A stretch of 14,457 nt of DNA from JBMFLE01 sp049971355 (GCA_049971355.1 JBMFLE010000018.1:1-14457); one strand, 5' to 3'; shown: positions 1 through 6,083, numbered from the stretch's first letter. Notes: generated by a model not told the origin, from the sequence alone. Program-made: numbers and translations.

Positions 1-51
1 TTTATCAACCGTTTCGAACAGCCCAAACTAAATTATTAAAAGCGGAAAATT

Positions 52-74
52 GTCTCACAAAAGGGGCTCACTTC
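52..74 (-). repeat. partial copy of dispersed GTGAGCCCCTTT element
   Basis: Read on the minus strand, this stretch downstream of yidC gives GAAGTGAGCCCCTTTTGTGA. It matches the first half of the dispersed element at 4886-4924 and 14377-14415, but the second half has diverged. The remaining bases from 1 to 51 hold no supported gene. Confidence 0.5.
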
Positions 75-80
75 AAATTT

Positions 81-111
81 GTATATTCGTATTTTTTAGT
101 ATTTAGTAGCC
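81..111 (+). repeat. single copy of the GGCTACTAAATAC element abutting yidC
   Basis: The minus-strand reading begins TAGGCTACTAAATAC and continues with an AT-rich tail, AAAATACGAATATAC. It is the same sequence as the units between ymdB and rny (2428-2588). The G that opens the element is the last base of the yidC TAG stop codon, so the element starts exactly at the end of the gene. Confidence 0.7.
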
Positions 112-821
112 TAATATTTAAATGTAATTTTTTGCTGCAAAATAGTTAAGAGAAGTCCGATTAACCAATAAATCATCAAACCACTAGGCAGGGTGATACC
201 GATAAAAACGGTAAAAAGCGGCATCATAAAAGACATCTGCCTATTCATTATCGCCATCATATTCTCATCTTTAGCCCCGTCTTTTTTGACAAATTCCTGG
301 GGGGGTCTTTTTTTAACCAACATTTTTGTCTGCCAATATTGAACCAGACCGGTTATAATTGCTAAAATTAAATTTGGCCTGGCTAAATCCAAAAAACCAA
401 AAGAAATGGTATTCAGGATTCCGGGATTATGAATAAAAGGATAAAGAACCAATTCTCGCGCCCCCAACCCTTTCCAAAAAACTCGATAAACGGCGATTAA
501 AATCGGCAATTGGATTAAAATTGGAATAAAAGAAGCAAATGGATTAATTTTATTTTCCCGATAAAGTTGCATCATTGCCATAGCCAATTTTTGTTTGTCT
601 TCTTTATATTTTTCCTGAAGTAGTTTTAATTTTGGTTGTAATTCTTGTAAAGACTTTTGGGCTTTAACCGACCGCTGAGATAATGGCCAGAGAATTAATC
701 TGATAATGATTGTCAAAATAATAATTGCCAATCCTAAATCATGACCAGGCAAAACGTTGTACAAAAAAACCAATAAATTTAATAATGGCTGATAAAGAAT
801 TAAATTGAATAATTTAATCAT
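111..821 (-). CDS. yidC: YidC/Oxa1-family membrane protein insertase
   Basis: Inserts and helps fold inner-membrane proteins, alone or with SecYEG. The 236-residue protein has the Oxa1 core only: hydrophobic segments at about 5-22, 30-47, 98-117, 148-165 and 196-229, with no large periplasmic domain of the proteobacterial kind. Arg41, in the second hydrophobic segment (IIIRLILWPL), fits the conserved hydrophilic-groove arginine. A charged cytoplasmic hairpin follows at about 48-95 (SQRSVKAQKSLQELQPKL). Other family signatures are NPFASFIPILIQLPI and the C-terminal PSGLMIYW. ATG at 821 has no Shine-Dalgarno site. The gene follows rpmH and rnpA in the order seen across bacteria, though yidD, usually between rnpA and yidC, is absent. 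Its TAG stop overlaps a dispersed repeat. The family call is firm. Confidence 0.95.
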   Translation of the reverse strand: MIKLFNLILYQPLLNLLVFLYNVLPGHDLGLAIIILTIIIRLILWPLSQRSVKAQKSLQELQPKLKLLQEKYKEDKQKLAMAMMQLYRENKINPFASFIPILIQLPILIAVYRVFWKGLGARELVLYPFIHNPGILNTISFGFLDLARPNLILAIITGLVQYWQTKMLVKKRPPQEFVKKDGAKDENMMAIMNRQMSFMMPLFTVFIGITLPSGLMIYWLIGLLLTILQQKITFKY

Positions 822-874
822 AAGAATATTTAGAAATTTGTACTTCGGTCAGAAAATTTATCGCCCCCTAAATC

Positions 875-1225
875 TCAGGGGATAATTTTTATTAAGCGAG
901 CCCGCTTTAATAACATTTCTAATCTCCTTTTTAATTTAGTAAAATTTAATTTTTTAATTTCCGGGTTAGATAAAATTATTATATCAAATCCTGTTTTAAT
1001 TGTCTCTAAATTCTGCTGGATTATCGCCCTTAATCGACGTTTAAGTTTGTTGCGAATAACTGCCTTTTTCGAAACTTTAAGAGAAACAATAATCCCAAAA
1101 CGAGAAACTGATAAATTATTTTTTATCCATTTCAAGCCGAGTTCCCGACTAAAAACACTTTGGCCGTGTTTTGCCACTTTCTCAAAATCTTTGTTTTTAG
1201 TGAGACGATATTTGTATGGAAGCAT
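875..1225 (-). CDS. rnpA: ribonuclease P protein component
   Basis: Protein subunit of RNase P, which binds the catalytic RNA and pre-tRNA leaders during 5' maturation of tRNAs. The 116-residue basic protein has the family signature RNKLKRRLRAII at about 58-69 (the RNR motif) and the N-terminal YRLTKNKDFEKV. The reading frame is open back to a TTG at 1243. I chose ATG at 1225 because AGGA lies 8 bases upstream and homologues begin with the short segment before YRLTK. The gene follows rpmH, as in most bacteria, but the 167-bp spacer between them holds a GC-rich hairpin and a TTCGGAT array. These could change the ratio of L34 to RnpA mRNA. It ends in TGA, which shows that TGA is a stop codon here. 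Confidence 0.95.
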   Translation of the reverse strand: MLPYKYRLTKNKDFEKVAKHGQSVFSRELGLKWIKNNLSVSRFGIIVSLKVSKKAVIRNKLKRRLRAIIQQNLETIKTGFDIIILSNPEIKKLNFTKLKRRLEMLLKRARLIKIIP

Positions 1226-1243
1226 AAAAATAATCCTAACCAA

Positions 1244-1277
1244 CCTGCCTCGCCCCTGCTCGTCAAGGCGAGGCAGG
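1244..1277. repeat. GC-rich palindromic repeat, 11-bp stem
   Basis: CCTGCCTCGCC (1244-1254) is perfectly complementary to GGCGAGGCAGG (1267-1277), with a 12-base loop. The right arm extends to TCAAGGCGAGGCAGGCG (1263-1279), which matches 2079-2095 inside ymdB at 16 of 17 bases. This GC-rich patch in AT-rich DNA looks like a REP-type dispersed palindrome. It lies just upstream of the rnpA ribosome-binding site and could also attenuate transcription. Confidence 0.75.
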
Positions 1278-1284
1278 CGAATTT

Positions 1285-1384
1285 ATCCGAACACCACGAA
1301 CATTCGGAGTGTTCGGATACGTTCGGATTTTTCGGATGATTTACATTAGTTTGTGGTGTTCGGATATGTTCGGATTGTTTGGAT
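1285..1384. repeat. TTCGGAT spacer array with 13-bp inverted repeat
   Basis: TTCGGAT occurs at 1312, 1322, 1331, 1359 and 1369, with degenerate copies at 1303 (TTCGGAG) and 1378 (TTTGGAT). All fall on a spacing of 9-10 bases. ATCCGAACACCAC (1285-1297) is a perfect inverted match to GTGGTGTTCGGAT (1353-1365). Its first ten bases can instead pair with 1309-1318, so two alternative hairpins are possible in the rpmH-rnpA transcript. Confidence 0.7.
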
Positions 1385-1392
1385 TATTTTAT

Positions 1393-1530
1393 TTAGACAG
1401 TCAATTGCCAACGACCCTTGGCTCTTCTTTTTTTCAAAACATTTCGACCATCTTTAGTTCTCATTCTCTTTAAAAAGCCATGACATCTGGCTCTTTTTTT
1501 TCTTTTTGGTTGATAGGTGCGTTTAGGCAT
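1393..1530 (-). CDS. rpmH: 50S ribosomal protein L34
   Basis: Small basic protein of the large ribosomal subunit. The 45-residue product starts MPKRTYQPKRKKRARCHGF and ends GRWQLTV. It has the family's N-terminal KRTYQP, the central HGFLKRMRTKDGRNVL and a terminal basic stretch, at normal family length. ATG at 1530 lies 28 bases after the ymdB stop and has no Shine-Dalgarno site; instead the leader reads TTTGTAATTTGTAGTAGTT. rpmH opens the conserved rpmH-rnpA-yidC block. dnaA, often the divergent neighbour on the upstream side, is replaced here by ymdB in the same orientation, so rpmH may be read from a promoter within or upstream of ymdB. Confidence 0.95.
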   Translation of the reverse strand: MPKRTYQPKRKKRARCHGFLKRMRTKDGRNVLKKRRAKGRWQLTV

Positions 1531-1558
1531 AACTACTACAAATTACAAATGTACAAAT

Positions 1559-2425
1559 TTAAATTATGGTTTCTCTTTTTATCCTCTCAATTTTTGTTGC
1601 CTTGCCTGTTTTTTCATCAATTTCAACAAAAATTCCATTGATTATCGCTATTCCTTTTTTCGGGATTTCCATCTCTACTGGCTCGTAAAGTTTATCCGAG
1701 AGAAAATGGTCAATAATTGGCTGCTTTTCAATTCCGATTATTGAATCCTTGGCCCCAACCATACCCAAATCGGATAGATAAGCAGTTCCGTTGGCTAAAA
1801 TTTGTTCATCAGCGGTCTGAACATGAGTATGAGTACCAACCACCAGCGAAACGCGACCATCAAGATAATAACCTAAAGCTGTTTTTTCAGAAGTTGCTTC
1901 GGCGTGAAAATCAATAATTTTAATTTTGATTTCTGGAAATTTGTTTAAAATTTCATCAACTTTTTTAAATGGACAACTAACCTCGAAATCTTCGATTTTA
2001 GTAAAGACTCTACCTATTAAATTAATCAATAATATAGACGCTGATTCGCGCCGATTACTACCCGCCTTGACTCGCCTGTCAAGGCGGGGCAGGCGCTGAT
2101 TCACGCCGATATCCAAAATTATATAGCCCATCCCGGAGAATTTGTCCGAATAATTGGCTGGACGAATAATTGGTAAACTTTGAGTTAAAACTTTTTCCAC
2201 TTCTTCTTTTTTTGACCAAAAGTGATTACCGGAGGTAAAATAATTTATCCCCGCATTCATTAATTCTTTCAGGGTGTCAACTGTTACTCCTTTGCCGTGA
2301 GCAATATTTTCGGCATTAGCTAAAACCAAATCCGGCTTAAACTCTTTTTTAAGCCCTGGCAAAATTTTAATTATCGCCTGTCGGCCAATCCGGCCAACAA
2401 TGTCGCCAAAAAACAACACCTTCAT
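1559..2425 (-). CDS. ymdB: YmdB-family metallophosphoesterase (TIGR00282), with a repeat-derived insertion
   Basis: Calcineurin-like phosphodiesterase of the YmdB family. In Bacillus YmdB acts on cyclic nucleotides and influences RNA turnover and developmental switching; the role here is inferred. Metal-site residues are in place: Asp8 (FFGDIVG), Glu39-Asn40 (NAEN), Asn67-His68 (SGNHFW), His174 (DFHAEATSEK), and His199 and His201 (GTHTHVQTAD). The protein has 288 residues, about 20 more than usual. The excess lies at about 107-129 (NQRLPRLDRRVKAG and following), where Bacillus YmdB has only a short turn. That stretch is encoded by a palindromic repeat between 17-bp direct repeats. ATG at 2425 is preceded directly by the AT-rich element array, with no Shine-Dalgarno site. 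It lies downstream of rny, a neighbour pair also seen in Firmicutes. Confidence 0.93.
   Translation of the reverse strand: MKVLFFGDIVGRIGRQAIIKILPGLKKEFKPDLVLANAENIAHGKGVTVDTLKELMNAGINYFTSGNHFWSKKEEVEKVLTQSLPIIRPANYSDKFSGMGYIILDIGVNQRLPRLDRRVKAGSNRRESASILLINLIGRVFTKIEDFEVSCPFKKVDEILNKFPEIKIKIIDFHAEATSEKTALGYYLDGRVSLVVGTHTHVQTADEQILANGTAYLSDLGMVGAKDSIIGIEKQPIIDHFLSDKLYEPVEMEIPKKGIAIINGIFVEIDEKTGKATKIERIKRETII
2039..2110. repeat. GC-rich hairpin between 17-bp direct repeats, inside ymdB
   Basis: CGCTGATTCGCGCCGAT (2039-2055) recurs with one mismatch at 2094-2110. Between the copies, CCCGCCTTGA (2061-2070) pairs perfectly with TCAAGGCGGG (2079-2088) across an 8-base loop. The right arm matches the palindrome upstream of rnpA at 16 of 17 bases. 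The copy period is 55 bases, so the inserted length is probably 54 or 57 bases if the frame was kept. The ymdB frame is open throughout. Confidence 0.8.
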
Positions 2426-2427
2426 AC

Positions 2428-2588
2428 GGCTACTAAATACTAAAAGATGCGAATATACGAAAATTACATATGGCTACTAAATACGAAAGAATACGAATAT
2501 ACGAAAAATACATGTGGCTACTAAATACTAAAATTCGTATATTCGTACAAATTCGTATTTCGTAGCCTATCTGTTCGTAGCCTATCTG
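2428..2588. repeat. 44-bp AT-rich element: two tandem copies, then an inverted pair
   Basis: GGCTACTAAATAC begins at 2428, 2472 and 2516, an exact 44-base period. The first two units match at 38 of 44 bases and share a CGAATATACGAAAA core. The third unit runs into an inverted copy ending GTATTTCGTAGCC at 2567, giving a palindrome at about 2516-2567. Then TTCGTAGCCTATCTG (2559-2573) is exactly duplicated at 2574-2588, and the second copy contains the rny stop codon. The array fills the whole spacer between rny and ymdB. A single copy lies beyond yidC at 81-111. Confidence 0.85.
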
Positions 2589-4099
2589 GCAAATTCGGTA
2601 ATGCGATTTTCTCTAATCACTGTCACCTTAATTTCTCCTGGATATTTTAATTCCTCTTCAATTTTATTAGCCACATCACGAGCCATCTTTGCCGCGGCTA
2701 AATCATCAATTTCTTGAGGAATAACAAAAATGCGCAATTCTCGACCGGCTTGGATAGCATAAGCCTTCTCAACCCCTTTGAAAGTTTTAGCAATTTGCTC
2801 TAAATCTTCCAATCGCTTTAAATACTCCTCATAAGTATCGCGACGAGCACCTGGTCTGGCTGCTGATAAAGCATCAGCCACTTTTACAATAACAGCTGTT
2901 AAGGTTGGTGGATGATCTTCGTGATGGGTGGCAATTGGAATTAAAATCTCTTCTGGTAAACCATATTTTTGCCCCAACTCTTTACCGATTTCTGGATGAG
3001 TTCCTTCAACTTCCTGATCAACCGCCTTACCTATATCGTGAAACAAGCCGGCTTTTTTGGCTATTGTTATATCAGCTCCCAACTCGGAGGCTAAAATCGC
3101 TGAAAGATTGGCCACTTCAATTGAATGTTGTAAAACATTCTGGCCATAACTAGTGCGGTATTTTAATCGACCCAAAATTTGAATTAATTTTGGCTCCAAG
3201 CCGGTGATCCCCAATTGATAAACCGCATCTTCACCAGCAGATTTAATATCTTGAATCAATTCTCCTTTTGCTTCGTCAACATATCTTTCAATTCTAGCTG
3301 GTTGAATTCGACCATCAGCAATCAATTTCTCTAACGCCCTTTTTGCTAATTGACGCCTAATCGGATTAAATCCTGAAATAAAAATTACGCTCGGCGTATC
3401 ATCAACAATAATCTCCGTGCCAGTCAGTTGTTCAATTACTTTAATATTTCTTCCCTCTCGACCAATAATTCGACCCTTCATCTCATCAGAGGGAAGATTA
3501 ACTAGACTGGTTGTTCTTTCCGCTGCCACCGAAGAGGCCAATCTTTCCATGGCTGTCAATAACACCTGCTGCACTTTCTTTTCAATTTCTTCACTGCCTT
3601 GCTGTTCTAATTTTCTAATTCTTTCTAAAACCACTGCCTGATAATCTTTTTCAATTTGTTCAAATAAAACTTTTTTCGCCTCTTCAGTAGTATAACCGGC
3701 AATTTCTTCTAACTTTCTTTTTGCCTCTTCGTATAATTGCTTAATCTTTTGTTTTACCTCTTCTAGACGATTTGTCTTCTCAGTTAATTCTCGTTGTCTT
3801 TCTTCCAATTCTAATATCTTTTTGTCAAACAATGACTGTCGCTTTTCTAAACGATTTTCGGCTGCTTTTAAATCACGCCTTCTCTCTTGTTCTTCTTTTT
3901 TCGCCTCTTCAATAATTTTTAAGGCCCCTTCTCTGGCTTTAAAAAATATCTCTTGTTGTTTAATTTTAGCTGCTTTAAGCAATTCTTCGGCCCTTCTTTC
4001 GGCTGATTCAATTTTTTGCTGGACAAACCACCGGCGAATAAGATAACCAATAATTAACCCAACAATAAATCCAATTGTTAAGTAAATTGTGATAGTCAT
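2582..4099 (-). CDS. rny: ribonuclease Y
   Basis: Membrane-anchored endoribonuclease that starts mRNA decay in many bacteria lacking RNase E. The 505-residue protein has the full family layout: one N-terminal transmembrane helix (about 4-22), a long charged coiled coil (about 30-185), a KH RNA-binding domain with GRIIGREGRN at 209-218, and an HD phosphohydrolase domain with His325, the His354-Asp355 pair (GLFHDIGKA) and HHED at 392-395. Length is close to that of the Bacillus enzyme. ATG at 4099 has no Shine-Dalgarno site, and a TATATA-like -10 lies upstream. ymdB follows downstream, so the pair is likely co-transcribed. The last codon and TAG stop lie in a 15-bp duplicated sequence belonging to a dispersed repeat. 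Confidence 0.97.
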   Translation of the reverse strand: MTITIYLTIGFIVGLIIGYLIRRWFVQQKIESAERRAEELLKAAKIKQQEIFFKAREGALKIIEEAKKEEQERRRDLKAAENRLEKRQSLFDKKILELEERQRELTEKTNRLEEVKQKIKQLYEEAKRKLEEIAGYTTEEAKKVLFEQIEKDYQAVVLERIRKLEQQGSEEIEKKVQQVLLTAMERLASSVAAERTTSLVNLPSDEMKGRIIGREGRNIKVIEQLTGTEIIVDDTPSVIFISGFNPIRRQLAKRALEKLIADGRIQPARIERYVDEAKGELIQDIKSAGEDAVYQLGITGLEPKLIQILGRLKYRTSYGQNVLQHSIEVANLSAILASELGADITIAKKAGLFHDIGKAVDQEVEGTHPEIGKELGQKYGLPEEILIPIATHHEDHPPTLTAVIVKVADALSAARPGARRDTYEEYLKRLEDLEQIAKTFKGVEKAYAIQAGRELRIFVIPQEIDDLAAAKMARDVANKIEEELKYPGEIKVTVIRENRITEFAR

Positions 4100-4146
4100 A
4101 TAAATAACTTATATATCTGGCTTTTTATTTGGCGATTAAATTAAAT

Positions 4147-4171
4147 AAAACCGAGACCCTTCTCGGCTTTT
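4147..4171 (-). terminator. intrinsic terminator after clpP
   Basis: On the minus strand CCGAG-AAGGGT-CTCGG forms a 5-bp GC stem (4151-4155 with 4162-4166) with a 6-base loop. A-rich sequence precedes it and TTTTATTTAATTT follows. It lies about 40 bases beyond the clpP stop and just before rny, so it probably separates the two transcription units. Confidence 0.7.
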
Positions 4172-4209
4172 GAAGATAATTATCAATAATTAATAATCAA
4201 TGATTATTT

Positions 4210-4788
4210 TTATTTGGTGATAATTTTATCAATGATTCCGTATTTTTTTGCTTCTTCAGCAGTCATAAAAAAATCGCGATCAGTATCTTTCTCAATTTTT
4301 TCTAAAGATTGACCAGTATGTTTGGCTAAAATTTGATTAATTCTATCTCTTACTTTTAAAATATGTTCAGCCCGAATTTTAATATCTGTTGCCGGACCCT
4401 CAGCGCCGCCCATTACCTGATGAAGCATAACTTCGGCATTTGGTAAAGCCAACCTCTTACCTTTTGCTCCAGCAGCCAAAAGCACAGCTCCCATTGAAGC
4501 AGCTGTGCCGACACAAATAGTGGCCACATCCGGTTTGACATATTGCATTGTATCATAAATTGCCAAACCGGCCGTAACCGAACCGCCAGGTGTATTAATA
4601 TAAAGTTTAATATCTTTTTCTTTGTCTTCACTTTCCAAAAATAAAAGTTGGGCAATAACGGTATTGGCTACTGCGTCATCAATAATATCACCAAGAAAAA
4701 TAATTCTCTCCTTCAAAAGCCGAGAATAAATATCATAGGCTCTTTCACCGTATGTTGATTTCTCAATTACTGTTGGAACTAAATACAT
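4210..4788 (-). CDS. clpP: ATP-dependent Clp protease proteolytic subunit
   Basis: Serine peptidase subunit that forms a double-heptamer chamber and degrades proteins fed to it by a Clp ATPase. The 192-residue protein is of normal length and carries the Ser98-His123-Asp172 triad: GTAASMG around Ser98, MLHQVMGG around His123 and DRDFFM around Asp172. The oxyanion and substrate strand NTPGGSVTAG lies at 65-74. The N-terminus is short, in line with a minimal propeptide. ATG at 4788 has no clear Shine-Dalgarno site. The gene is alone between its own promoter (4832-4859) and terminator (4147-4171). No clpX or trigger factor gene is nearby, so the ATPase partner must be encoded elsewhere. Confidence 0.97.
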   Translation of the reverse strand: MYLVPTVIEKSTYGERAYDIYSRLLKERIIFLGDIIDDAVANTVIAQLLFLESEDKEKDIKLYINTPGGSVTAGLAIYDTMQYVKPDVATICVGTAASMGAVLLAAGAKGKRLALPNAEVMLHQVMGGAEGPATDIKIRAEHILKVRDRINQILAKHTGQSLEKIEKDTDRDFFMTAEEAKKYGIIDKIITK

Positions 4789-4831
4789 AATCTATTAAGA
4801 ATTAAAATTTTGAGATAATTCAATTGTATTT

Positions 4832-4859
4832 AATATACAAATCTTTTAAAAAAAGTCAA
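4832..4859 (-). promoter_or_regulatory. sigma-70-type promoter for clpP
   Basis: On the minus strand TTGACT (4859-4854) and TATATT (4837-4832) are separated by 16 bases. The -10 box lies 43 bases upstream of the clpP ATG. Both boxes are close to consensus. A perfect DnaA-box nonamer (TTATCCACA) lies at 4866-4874, just upstream of the -35 box. Confidence 0.6.
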
Positions 4860-4885
4860 GAAGATTGTGGATAACTTAAAGCCCT

Positions 4886-4924
4886 GAAGTGAGTCCCTTT
4901 GGTGGGACATTCAAAAATATCTAA
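4886..4924 (+). repeat. full copy of dispersed 39-bp element
   Basis: Matches 14377-14415 at 35 of 39 bases. Both begin with a GAAGTGAG-like sequence, then a CCC and TTT run, then ACATTCAAAAATATCTAA. Shorter relatives occur at 52-74 (minus strand) and 9436-9450. All four copies lie in spacers. Confidence 0.75.
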
Positions 4925-5189
4925 AATAATTTTGCCGCCCAACGAAGTTGGGCGAGCCTCGCCCCTTTGGGGTGGGAATTTTGAATGAATTTTGAATGAA
5001 TTAATTTTGAAACAAATTCGAATTTGGAAATTAAAGAATTGATTCGAAATTCAAAATTGGAAATTAAGAAATTGAAAATCAGGGTTTAGAAATTACACAA
5101 ATGGTGTCCCATTTTTGGGATTATGTCCAATATATTAATTGAGTTATTAAGCGACATTAAGGAACTATTCTATTTTTTAAAATAACAGA

Positions 5190-5257
5190 TATAATAAAAA
5201 CAAGTGGATAAGTTTAACGCGGATGACTACGAATTTTACTTATCGTAAAATTTGTAG
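5190..5257 (+). promoter_or_regulatory. folD promoter -10 box and leader hairpin
   Basis: TATAAT (5190-5195) is a perfect -10 box, though no good -35 box is seen at the right distance. The predicted leader of about 80 bases contains CTACGAATTTTAC (5227-5239), which pairs with GTAAAATTTGTAG (5245-5257) at 13 positions with one G-U, across a TTATC loop. The hairpin ends 25 bases before the folD ATG. No U-tract follows directly, so control of translation or mRNA stability is more plausible than termination. Confidence 0.45.
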
Positions 5258-5282
5258 TAATTTGTAATAAAATTAGTGATTT

Positions 5283-6083
5283 ATGTTACTTAACGGCAAA
5301 AAAATTGCCGAAAAAATAAAAAAACAGTTAAAAAAACAGGTCGGGAAAATGCGACAAAAGCCCGGCCTGGCGGTTATTTTAGTTGGTAAAAACCCCGCTT
5401 CAGAAATTTATGTTAAACTCAAAGAAATGGTCAGCCGAGAAATTGGTATTAATTTTAAAAAATTTCTTTTCTCATCTAAAATAAATCAAGAGAAGATCAT
5501 TAAATTAATCGAGAAATTAAATCGAGATAAAAAAATTCACGGCATTATTATCCAACTTCCCTTACCCAAATCTTTAGAGACAAATCAGATTATCCAAAAA
5601 ATTGATCCGCAAAAAGATGTTGACGGCTTTGTTCCTGGCTCCAAGTTTATCTCCCCCACCCATCAGGCAATTTTAACCTTGCTAAAATCTACAAAAATAA
5701 ATTTAAAAAATAAAAAGACGATAATTTTGACCAAAAATCAAATTTTCGCTCAACCACTTAAAAATTTGTTAACTAAAAGAAGGGTCAAAACTGATATCTG
5801 GAAAACTGCGCCTCGTTGGCAAGATAAAACCCTCTATAAAAAATACGACATTATTATTGTTGCTCTTGGTAAACCACACTGTCTTAAGCCCTCAATGATT
5901 AAAAAAAATTCTATTGTTATTGATGTTGGCTATTCGCGATTAAATGGCAAACCAGTCGGCGATGTTGACCCAAAATGCGCCCGAAAAACTTCTTTTCTCT
6001 CCCCTGTTCCTGGTGGCGTTGGACCCTTAACAGTTATTTTTTTGTTAAAAAATGTAGTTCAAGCAAGCAAACGAAAATTTTAG
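5283..6083 (+). CDS. folD: FolD-family methylenetetrahydrofolate dehydrogenase/cyclohydrolase
   Basis: FolD normally oxidises 5,10-methylene-THF with NADP+ and hydrolyses the product to 10-formyl-THF for purine and fMet synthesis. The 266-residue protein has the catalytic core: Tyr43 and Lys47 in YVKLK, Gln91 in IIQLPLP, Asp114 in KDVDGF, and SPVPGGVGP at 240-248. The Rossmann dinucleotide signature, usually GRSxIVGxP, is replaced by LTKNQIFAQP at 149-158. The segment normally reading PCTP is SPTH at 124-127. These changes suggest altered or lost dehydrogenase activity, with cyclohydrolase chemistry perhaps kept; this is inference. It is the only plus-strand gene, divergent from clpP and convergent with the nitroreductase gene. 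ATG at 5283 has no Shine-Dalgarno site. Confidence 0.9.
   Translation: MLLNGKKIAEKIKKQLKKQVGKMRQKPGLAVILVGKNPASEIYVKLKEMVSREIGINFKKFLFSSKINQEKIIKLIEKLNRDKKIHGIIIQLPLPKSLETNQIIQKIDPQKDVDGFVPGSKFISPTHQAILTLLKSTKINLKNKKTIILTKNQIFAQPLKNLLTKRRVKTDIWKTAPRWQDKTLYKKYDIIIVALGKPHCLKPSMIKKNSIVIDVGYSRLNGKPVGDVDPKCARKTSFLSPVPGGVGPLTVIFLLKNVVQASKRKF

Larger units (their letters stand above)
4860..5282. other. repeat-bearing spacer between divergent clpP and folD
   Basis: This is most of the largest gene-free stretch in the window (4789-5282), and no coding gene is seen in it. From left to right it holds a perfect DnaA-box nonamer (4866-4874, minus orientation) and a full copy of the dispersed 39-bp element (4886-4924). 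A hairpin with an 8-bp stem follows (CGCCCAAC, 4936-4943, with GTTGGGCG, 4947-4954). Next come GAATTTTGAAT direct repeats from about 4977 and degenerate AATTTGGAAATTAA repeats (about 5030-5075). The folD -10 box, a one-mismatch DnaA box (5203-5211) and the folD leader hairpin complete it. Confidence 0.7.

Noticed and set aside
3..150. Plus-strand open frame entering from the left edge.
   Set aside because: It runs over a dispersed repeat and antisense to the yidC 3' end, and its product has no recognisable feature.
1226..1243. TTG start giving a six-residue longer RnpA.
   Set aside because: The ATG at 1225 has AGGA at a good distance and matches the family N-terminus better.
1285..1384. Possible CRISPR-like array.
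   Set aside because: The units are only 7 bases on a 9-10 base phase, with no unique spacers of the right length and no cas gene. The 44-bp array at 2428 also has no spacers.
2428..2588. Insertion sequence or MITE with terminal inverted repeats.
   Set aside because: There is an inverted pair, but no transposase, and the tandem units and lack of a consistent target duplication do not allow an IS or MITE call from this window alone.
4413..4655. 80-residue open frame on the minus strand inside clpP.
   Set aside because: It is an overlapping frame within a gene whose catalytic triad and full length are clear. It has no recognisable motif.
4789..5282. Declared replication origin.
   Set aside because: There are only two nonamer boxes, one imperfect, and dnaA is absent from the window. 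That is too little to annotate an origin, so it is kept as a low-interest finding.
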